DNA from: Streptomyces katrae
GTDB taxonomy: Bacteria > Actinomycetota > Actinomycetes > Streptomycetales > Streptomycetaceae
Length of the DNA: 5,295 nt
Direction: 5' to 3'
Assembly: GCF_000966975.1 (NCBI RefSeq)
Contig: NZ_JZWV01001172.1
Span: 1 to 5,295 of the forward strand
The notes beneath the pieces are model-generated. The model did not search any database. It worked only from the letters and a program-made list of their open reading frames with translations, and was not told the origin of the DNA. Both the position numbers and the translations under genes were made by a program. Position 1 is the first letter of the stretch, and each line of letters opens with the position of its first letter. Of this stretch, positions 1-3,956 are shown in pieces.

Positions 1-874
1 CCTCCCGCAGGGCCAGCAGCGACAGCAGCCGGGGCGAGCCCAGCGAGCGGGCCGCGCGCCGGCCCGCCTGGGCGGCCCGTACCGACTCGCGGGGGCGTCC
101 GCAGTCCCGGGCGAGAAAGGCCATGTTGCTGAAGGCGTGCGCCTCCAGGCCCGCGTCCCCCGCCACCCGGGCGGTGGCCAGGGCCTCGGCGTAGTGCGAG
201 CGGGCGTCCTCGAAGCGGCCCGAGTCGTGGGCCAGCCAGCCCACCGAGACGGCCAGTTCCCCGGCCCCCGAGTGCAGCCGGTCCTCGGTGGACTGCCGGG
301 TGGCTCCCGCGTCGAGGAGGGCGTAGGCGGTGCGCAGGGGCTGGGCGGCCCGCCGGTAGAGGGCGTCGGCGCCGTGCCGGTCGTCCAGCAGCCGGATCTG
401 GCGTACGGCGTCCTCGACGGCGTCGGCCTCGGCCTCTCCGGCGCGGGAGGGGATGCGGCGGCTGTCGCCGAGCAGGGTGAGGCTGAGCGTCGCGGCCGCC
501 ATGGTCGCGGAGCCGCCCGCCATGAAGGCGCGCCGCAGCACGTCGCTCTCCTTGGACCGGTGGATGAGGTGGGTGAAGACGGGCGGGGTGGGCAGGGCGC
601 GCTGCGCGGCCCGCCCGCGGACCGCCTCGCGGGGGGAGAAGCCCAGGTCGGCCAGGGTGCGGCCGGGGAACATGTGGAGGAAGACCCGTTCGTAGGCGTA
701 GTTGGGGCAGCGGATCTCGCCCGATTCGACTCGGCCGATGTAGCGGGCGTCGCAGGAAACCGTTTCGCCGATCTCCCGTGCGGCCCGTCGCACCATGGCC
801 GCGAACTCGGCCGGGGAGTGTGCTCCGCGCAGCCGCCGAAAGCTGGAGTTGGGTGAGTGGGGTGACGCCGCCAT
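1..874 (-). CDS. Helix-turn-helix/TPR-type transcriptional regulator (3' end outside window)
   Basis: Probable cytoplasmic DNA-binding regulator; 291 codons are visible and the gene continues past the left edge. Residues about 21-62 form an XRE-like helix-turn-helix region, with AAREIGETVSCDARYIGRVE followed by SGEIRCPNYAYERV, a segment recurrent in actinobacterial regulator-like TPR proteins. Residues about 203-236 and 243-276 are Ala-rich paired helices (ELAVSVGWLAHDSGRFEDAR; EAHAFSNMAFLARDCGRPRE) that read as tetratricopeptide repeats. Between them, residues 114-136 carry an Arg-Arg pair and a small hydrophobic stretch resembling an internal twin-arginine signal. The ATG at 872-874 is chosen because AGAGAGG lies 8 bases upstream; a later ATG at codon 27 would cut into the HTH. 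It is transcribed away from the small gene at 1110. General resemblance to NsdA-like developmental regulators is inference; target and effector are unknown. Confidence 0.85.
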   Translation of the reverse strand, partial: MAASPHSPNSSFRRLRGAHSPAEFAAMVRRAAREIGETVSCDARYIGRVESGEIRCPNYAYERVFLHMFPGRTLADLGFSPREAVRGRAAQRALPTPPVFTHLIHRSKESDVLRRAFMAGGSATMAAATLSLTLLGDSRRIPSRAGEAEADAVEDAVRQIRLLDDRHGADALYRRAAQPLRTAYALLDAGATRQSTEDRLHSGAGELAVSVGWLAHDSGRFEDARSHYAEALATARVAGDAGLEAHAFSNMAFLARDCGRPRESVRAAQAGRRAARSLGSPRLLSLLALRE

Positions 875-882
875 GGACGCTG

Positions 883-889
883 CCTCTCT
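883..889 (-). promoter_or_regulatory. Ribosome-binding site of the HTH/TPR regulator
   Basis: On the minus strand this reads AGAGAGG, with 8 bases between it and the ATG at 874-872. It is a good Shine-Dalgarno match and decides the start. A possible -10 element TACGTT lies further upstream at 935-930, with no convincing -35, so the transcription start is not fixed. Confidence 0.6.
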
Positions 890-976
890 GGACACGCTCG
901 CCCCGGAGTCGGGTGCTCCGGCGCGCATGAACGTACCGCCAGCGAGGGGGTGCTCACGCTCTGTTTGGCTACAAAA

Positions 977-1078
977 CGGATATCTCACCCGCGATCCGCC
1001 ATGAACTGCCATCCTTTGCGGCGTCTTGCCGCCGCACCTGTTGACGCTTCGCCGCGTTGAACCCATGCGGATACGGAT
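977..1078. promoter_or_regulatory. Divergent spacer with four CGGAT copies; possible operator region
   Basis: The 875-1109 spacer separates the divergent regulator gene and the small plus-strand gene. CGGAT occurs at 977-981, 1068-1072 and 1074-1078, and as its reverse complement ATCCG at 994-998. The first and the inverted copy form a pair of arms separated by 12 bases; the last two are in tandem 6 bases apart. A TTGACG hexamer at 1041-1046 could be a -35 element for the plus strand, but no good -10 follows at normal spacing. A weak 5-bp hairpin (GCGGC/GCCGC, 1018-1032) is also present. The arrangement suggests a binding site for the divergently encoded HTH protein or another factor; that is inference only. 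Confidence 0.3.
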
Positions 1079-1080
1079 CG

Positions 1081-1104
1081 AGGAGGGGTTCCCCTTGGTG
1101 GAGG
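1081..1104 (+). promoter_or_regulatory. Two candidate ribosome-binding sites for the 154-residue protein
   Basis: AGGAGGGG at 1081-1088 is a near-perfect Shine-Dalgarno sequence and would serve TTG 1095 (6-base gap) or GTG 1098 (9-base gap). GGAGG at 1100-1104 lies 5 bases before ATG 1110. All three starts are in the same frame, so the choice changes the protein by at most five residues. The ATG was preferred for its codon; the stronger site argues for the GTG or TTG. Confidence 0.6.
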
Positions 1105-1109
1105 CCGGC

Positions 1110-1574
1110 ATGGACAGCATTGGTACGAACACCGCGCCCGGCGCCGGCGCGACCCCGATCACCGCCCCGGCCGCGGCGACGGCGCCCGCCCCCGCCCCGG
1201 CCCCGGCTCCCTTCCCGGCCCCGGACCTGGTGACCGTCTCCGTACGGCAGGGGCTGGAGGCCGTGGACATCATCCGCCGCGGGGCCGGGCGGGCCGCGCC
1301 CGCGGTGGGCCCCGTCCTGCACGACGGCTCCGGCGACACCCTCGGCTTCCTCGTCCCGCCCGGCACCGCCGACGCCTGGGACCTGCCCGGCAGCGCCTGT
1401 ACGCAGACCAACGGGCGCGGGATGCGCTTCGGCGACCTCGCCACGCCCACCGCGGGCGGTACCGGATGGCTGCTGCCGCCCGAGGCGGTGGGGCCGGTCA
1501 CCGACCCGGAGGTGCTGCGGGCGGCGCTCGGCGAGGCGGCCCGGCTGATCGAGGCGGCCGACAACTGTCGGTGA
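1110..1574 (+). CDS. Conserved actinobacterial protein of unknown function, Pro-Ala-rich N-terminus
   Basis: A 154-residue soluble protein with no signal peptide or membrane segment. The N-terminal 38 residues are low complexity, ending in a run of Ala-Pro pairs (residues 25-38). The folded part begins at DLVTVSVRQGLEAVDIIRRG (39-58), continues with LHDGSGDTLGFLVPPGTADA (70-89), then WDLPGSACTQTNGRGMRF (90-107), and a Trp-Leu-Leu-Pro-Pro segment (120-124), and ends in an Ala/Leu helix. The LGFLVPPG and WLLPP pattern recalls small streptomycete proteins found beside regulators, but I cannot assign a named family or function. Two cysteines (97 and 153) are present. It is divergent from the HTH/TPR regulator, and its stop lies 25 bases before the next gene, so co-transcription is possible. 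The frame is supported by strong G/C at third positions and good ribosome-binding sites. The start could instead be GTG 1098 or TTG 1095. Confidence 0.8.
   Translation: MDSIGTNTAPGAGATPITAPAAATAPAPAPAPAPFPAPDLVTVSVRQGLEAVDIIRRGAGRAAPAVGPVLHDGSGDTLGFLVPPGTADAWDLPGSACTQTNGRGMRFGDLATPTAGGTGWLLPPEAVGPVTDPEVLRAALGEAARLIEAADNCR
1164..1223 (+). repeat. Low-complexity Ala-Pro coding tract
   Basis: Codons 19-38 of the small protein are nearly all GCN and CCN, giving an Ala-Pro repeat, with DNA made of short GCCCCG-like units. Such tracts are typically extended, flexible linkers and are prone to length variation by slippage. No function beyond a tether is visible. Confidence 0.55.
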
Positions 1575-1593
1575 GGCTCTGGCCAGCGATAAT
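1565..1593 (+). promoter_or_regulatory. Candidate leaderless promoter of the spermidine-synthase-like gene
   Basis: GATAAT at 1588-1593 is a good -10 element, and it ends exactly 6 bases before the GTG at 1600, so transcription would begin at or next to the first base of the start codon. A weak -35 (CTGTCG, 1565-1570) lies at 17-base spacing and overlaps the end of the preceding gene. There is no proper Shine-Dalgarno site: the GGGGG at 1594-1598 is only one base from the start. Leaderless mRNAs of this layout are common in streptomycetes. The element is inferred from position and sequence only. Confidence 0.55.
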
Positions 1594-1599
1594 GGGGGC

Positions 1600-2493
1600 G
1601 TGGCAGGCAAGGGTACGGGCAGGGACAAGGGCAGGAACCGCGACGGGGGCCGGCGGGGCAGCGCCGAACCGGTCACCGGGCAGGTGGGCGGCGGCCTGGC
1701 CGAGCTGACCCCGGACCGCGAGCGCGCCCGCGCCTGGACCCTGCTGATCGACGGGGCCCCGCAGTCGCACGTGGACCTGGACGACCCCGGGTACCTGGAC
1801 TTCGCGTACCAGCGCCGCATCGGCCACCTGATCGACCTCGCCGCGCCCGCCCGGCAGCCCCTGAACGTGGTGCACCTGGGCGGCGGCGCCCTCACCCTGG
1901 CCCGCTACACGGCCGCCGCGCGCCCGCGCTCCGCCCAGCAGGTGGTGGAGGTGGACTCCGCCCTGGTGGCCTTCGTACGCGAACACCTGCCGCTGGACCC
2001 GCAGGCAAGGATACGGGTCCGGGCGGTGGACGCGCGGGCCGGGCTGGCGAAGGTCCCGGACGGCTGGGCGGACCTGGTCATAGCGGACGTGTTCAGCGGG
2101 GCCCGTACCCCGGCCCACCTGACCAGCGCCGAGTTCCTGGACGACGTGCGCCGGGCGCTGTCGCCCACCGGGTGGTACGTGGCCAACCTCGCCGACGGGC
2201 CGCCGCTGGCGCACCTGCGGGCCCAGGTCGCCACCGCCGCCTCCCGCTTCGAGCGGCTGGCGCTGGCCGCGGATCCCGTCGTCTGGCGGGGGAAACGTTT
2301 CGGCAATGCGGTGCTCGTGGCCTCCGACCAGGAGCTGCCGGTCGCGGAGTTCACCCGCCGCGTGGCGAGCGACCCGCACCCGGGCCGGGTGGAGCACGGC
2401 CGGGCCCTGACGGACTTCACCGGCGGCGCGGCCCCCGTCTCCGACGCCTCCGCGACGGCCTCGCCACCGCCCCCGGCCTCGGTGTTCCGCTAG
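1600..2493 (+). CDS. Spermidine-synthase-like Rossmann-fold protein
   Basis: A 297-residue soluble protein of the SpeE-like/class I methyltransferase fold. A basic, probably disordered N-terminus (1-35) precedes the family's beta region DGAPQSHVDLDDPGYLDFAY (51-70). The nucleotide-binding loop is VVHLGGGALTLARY (90-103), the acidic loop is VVEVDS (115-120), and the post-strand-4 motif is ADLVIADVFSGARTPAHL (157-174), followed by a helix and LSPTGWYVANLAD. In true spermidine synthases the loop reads GGGDG and the active-site motif contains two Asp residues (D-x-x-D). Here GGG is followed by Ala, and the second Asp is Ser166, so classical putrescine aminopropyl transfer is doubtful; it may be a relative using a different substrate. 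The C-terminal 25 residues are Ser/Pro-rich. The GTG start is set by the leaderless promoter. It follows the unknown small gene by 25 bases and converges on the next gene with only 9 bases between stop codons. Confidence 0.85.
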   Translation: MAGKGTGRDKGRNRDGGRRGSAEPVTGQVGGGLAELTPDRERARAWTLLIDGAPQSHVDLDDPGYLDFAYQRRIGHLIDLAAPARQPLNVVHLGGGALTLARYTAAARPRSAQQVVEVDSALVAFVREHLPLDPQARIRVRAVDARAGLAKVPDGWADLVIADVFSGARTPAHLTSAEFLDDVRRALSPTGWYVANLADGPPLAHLRAQVATAASRFERLALAADPVVWRGKRFGNAVLVASDQELPVAEFTRRVASDPHPGRVEHGRALTDFTGGAAPVSDASATASPPPPASVFR

Positions 2494-2508
2494 GGGGCCG
2501 CCCTACGG
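2487..2508. terminator. Shared convergent hairpin containing both stop codons
   Basis: TAGGG at 2491-2495 and CCCTA at 2501-2505 form a perfect 5-bp stem around a GGCCG loop. If C2490 is bulged, CCG (2487-2489) pairs with CGG (2506-2508), giving 8 bp in total. The plus-strand TAG stop (2491-2493) is in one arm, and the minus-strand TAG stop (2505-2503) is in the other. Because the element is an inverted repeat it can fold in transcripts from both sides. It lacks a U-tract on either strand, as is usual for actinobacterial terminators, so its strength is uncertain. Confidence 0.5.
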
Positions 2509-3078
2509 GTCGACCGTCTCCACCGTCGGCGGGTGGTCGTGCCAGGTGCAGAACACCGACACCTCGCGGCCGTCACGGGTGAAGGTGACCCGGATCCAGA
2601 AGTCCTGCTTCCACACCTGCACCCGCCACCCCGCCTCCGGGGTCGCCGAGACCAGGGCGGCGGAGGAGGTGCCGAGGTCGAAGACCACCCGGCCGCCCGA
2701 GACCGAGTACCCCTTCACGTTCCCGGACCCGGCCTGCCCGCCGGCCTCCTGGAGCGGGCGCTGCTGCCCGGCCGGCGGCGCGGACTTCGACCGGGCGGAC
2801 GCGGAGGGCGCGGCGGACGGCGACGAGGACCCCGGCCCGGACTGCGACGGCGGGGGCGAGGGCGAGGGGGACGCCGGGGCGGACCCCGACGGGCCGGCCG
2901 GCGCGGGAGGCTCCGGACCCCGCGTCGAGGAGGACAGCGGTCCGGCGGCCAGGGGAACCGCGAGCGGAGGATCGTAGGCCGTCCCGGACATGACGGTGCG
3001 CACACCCCACCACGACAGGGTCACGGCGGCCGCGGTCGCCACCACCCAGGCCATGGCATGTACAAGTCCTCTGCGCAT
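2503..3078 (-). CDS. Membrane-anchored or secreted protein, Ser/Pro/Ala linker, conserved C-terminal domain
   Basis: A 191-residue protein predicted to sit outside the membrane. The N-terminus has Arg2-Arg3 and then a hydrophobic segment (about 8-30, LVHAMAWVVATAAAVTLSWW and onward), which is an uncleaved anchor or a signal peptide without a lipobox. Residues about 48-108 are low-complexity Ser/Pro/Ala/Gly, a likely wall-spanning linker. Residues about 119-191 form a compact, probably beta-rich domain with VKGYSVSGGRVVFDLG, SAALVSATPEAGWRVQVWKQ, DFWIRVTFTRDG and REVSVFCTWHDHPPTVE, which I recognise as a recurrent but uncharacterised streptomycete domain. It has one cysteine (177). The ATG at 3078 keeps the positive n-region; a second ATG at codon 9 has AGAGGA upstream and is an alternative. 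It is divergent from the response regulator across 78 bp, so it may be regulated by, or assist, the two-component system (inference). Confidence 0.82.
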   Translation of the reverse strand: MRRGLVHAMAWVVATAAAVTLSWWGVRTVMSGTAYDPPLAVPLAAGPLSSSTRGPEPPAPAGPSGSAPASPSPSPPPSQSGPGSSSPSAAPSASARSKSAPPAGQQRPLQEAGGQAGSGNVKGYSVSGGRVVFDLGTSSAALVSATPEAGWRVQVWKQDFWIRVTFTRDGREVSVFCTWHDHPPTVETVDP

Positions 3079-3086
3079 CAGGGCAC

Positions 3087-3092
3087 ATACTG
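3087..3092 (-). promoter_or_regulatory. Candidate -10 element for the membrane-anchored protein gene
   Basis: On the minus strand the hexamer reads CAGTAT, with A at position 2 and T at position 6, and lies 8 bases before the ATG at 3078. Transcription would start within a couple of bases of the start codon, which fits the absence of a Shine-Dalgarno site upstream of it. No convincing -35 element is seen at 16-19 bases further upstream. Confidence 0.35.
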
Positions 3093-3144
3093 CACCACAC
3101 GTCACAAGCCCGTCCCGGCACCTCCCGGGGCCGCCCGAATGGAC

Positions 3145-3150
3145 TACCGT
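3145..3150 (+). promoter_or_regulatory. Candidate leaderless -10 element for the response regulator gene
   Basis: TACCGT matches the TAnnnT pattern of -10 elements and is followed by exactly 6 bases and then ATG at 3157, the spacing expected if the mRNA begins at the A of the start codon. There is no Shine-Dalgarno site before this ATG. No -35 consensus is visible, which would suit a promoter needing an activator, possibly the encoded regulator itself (inference). Confidence 0.45.
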
Positions 3151-3156
3151 GCGCCC

Positions 3157-3843
3157 ATGGCTAGTGTGCTCGTGGTCGAGGACGACCAGTTCGTACGTTC
3201 CGCCCTGATCCGGCACCTGACCGAGGCCTCCCACACCGTACGGAGCGTCGGCACGGCCCTGGAGGCCCTGCGCGAGGTCGCCCACCACCGGTTCGACGTG
3301 GTCATCCTCGACCTCGGGCTGCCCGACCTCGACGGCTCCGAGGCCCTGAAGATGCTGCGCGGCATCACCGACGTGCCGGTCATCATCGCCACCGCCCGCG
3401 ACGACGAGGCCGAGATCGTCCGGCTGCTCAACGACGGCGCCGACGACTACCTCACCAAGCCGTTCTCCGTCGAGCACCTCTCCGCCCGGATGGCCGCCGT
3501 CCTGCGCCGCTCCCAGGCCACCGCCGCCGAACCGCCCCCGCGCGTGCTGCGCGTCGGCGGGCTCGCCATCGACCCGCTGCGCCGTCAGGCCGAGCTGGAC
3601 GGGGCCGTGCTCGACCTCACCCGGCGGGAGTTCGACCTGCTGACCTTCCTCGCCGGGCGGCCCGGGGTGGTCGTGGCCCGGCGCGAGCTGCTCGCCGAGG
3701 TCTGGCAGCAGTCGTACGGGGACGACCAGACCATCGACGTCCACCTGTCCTGGCTGCGCCGCAAACTCGGAGAAACCGCGGCCCGGCCGCGGTACATCCA
3801 CACCCTGCGCGGGGTGGGTGTGAAGCTGGAGCCGCCGCTGTGA
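3157..3843 (+). CDS. OmpR/PhoB-family two-component response regulator
   Basis: A 228-residue cytoplasmic transcription factor, the usual length for this family. The receiver domain spans about 3-118: acidic pocket residues Glu8, Asp9 and Asp10 (VLVVEDD), phospho-acceptor Asp52 in FDVVILDLGLPDLDG, switch Thr79 in VIIATA, and Lys101 in DDYLTKPFS. After a short linker rich in Ala, Glu and Pro (about 120-128), the winged-helix domain covers about 129-226, with LTRREFDLLTFLAGRPGVVV, ELLAEVW, the recognition region DDQTIDVHLSWLRRKLGE and the wing RYIHTLRGVGVKL. All residues needed for phosphorylation and DNA binding are present. It is phosphorylated by the kinase encoded just downstream and would bind tandem DNA sites as a dimer (family knowledge). 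The ATG at 3157 gives a receiver of correct length and fits a leaderless promoter. Its TGA overlaps a possible small ORF. The named orthologue is not certain. Confidence 0.95.
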   Translation: MASVLVVEDDQFVRSALIRHLTEASHTVRSVGTALEALREVAHHRFDVVILDLGLPDLDGSEALKMLRGITDVPVIIATARDDEAEIVRLLNDGADDYLTKPFSVEHLSARMAAVLRRSQATAAEPPPRVLRVGGLAIDPLRRQAELDGAVLDLTRREFDLLTFLAGRPGVVVARRELLAEVWQQSYGDDQTIDVHLSWLRRKLGETAARPRYIHTLRGVGVKLEPPL

Positions 3844-3956
3844 GCGTCGCACGCGCGGCCACCGGGCCGCAGACGACCGCGACGGCCGCGCCGGTGCGCC
3901 GCTCGGGCGACCGTGACAACAGCCGCTGCCGCGGCGGAGCGAGCCGACAGAGGTGA
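3840..3956 (+). CDS. Possible 38-residue coupling ORF between regulator and kinase
   Basis: The regulator's stop sits in GTGA (3840-3843), whose GTG opens a different frame that runs 38 codons and ends in a second GTGA (3953-3956), whose GTG is the kinase start. The ORF therefore bridges exactly from one gene to the other with 4-base overlaps at both ends. The peptide is Ala- and Arg-rich (VSVARAATGPQTTATAAPVR, then RSGDRDNSRCRGGASRQR), with eight Arg, no Lys, one Cys and no membrane segment. By hand count, G/C is about 27, 30 and 34 of 38 at codon positions 1, 2 and 3, so third-position bias exists but positions 1 and 2 do not follow the usual gene pattern. No homologue is recognised. It may be a translated coupler whose product is unimportant, or chance in GC-rich DNA. 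Confidence 0.4.
   Translation: MSVARAATGPQTTATAAPVRRSGDRDNSRCRGGASRQR
3924..3941 (+). promoter_or_regulatory. Possible hairpin covering the kinase ribosome-binding site
   Basis: CGCT (3924-3927) can pair with AGCG (3938-3941), and inside it CCG (3929-3931) with CGG (3935-3937), around a 3-base loop with G3928 bulged. The only Shine-Dalgarno-like GGAG before the kinase (3936-3939, 13 bases from the GTG) lies in the 3' arm. Ribosomes reading the small ORF through this point would open it. In DNA this GC-rich, short stems arise often, so the call is weak. Confidence 0.25.

Noticed and set aside
137..856. Plus-strand ORF of 239 codons opposite the HTH/TPR regulator
   Set aside because: Gly/Val/Arg-rich composition with no motif and no ribosome-binding site; the minus strand here encodes a coherent HTH-plus-helical-repeat protein.
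1018..1032. Hairpin GCGGC-GTCTT-GCCGC in the divergent spacer as an attenuator or terminator
   Set aside because: Only 5 bp, no U-tract, not followed by a gene boundary; short GC stems are expected by chance here.
1026..1109. Longer start (TTG 1026 or ATG 1065) for the small unknown protein
   Set aside because: Neither has a ribosome-binding site at proper distance, and they would place AGGAGGGG (1081-1088) and GGAGG (1100-1104) inside the coding region.
3092..3104. BldD-like box on the minus strand (TGAC-N5-GTGC)
   Set aside because: One mismatch to TNAC-N5-GTNA in a short degenerate motif; such matches arise by chance and nothing else supports it.
3844..3952. Frameshifted N-terminus of the kinase
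   Set aside because: The kinase from GTG 3953 already starts with a normal short n-region and first membrane helix, and the bridging ORF encodes nothing like a membrane segment, so no missing N-terminus needs explaining.
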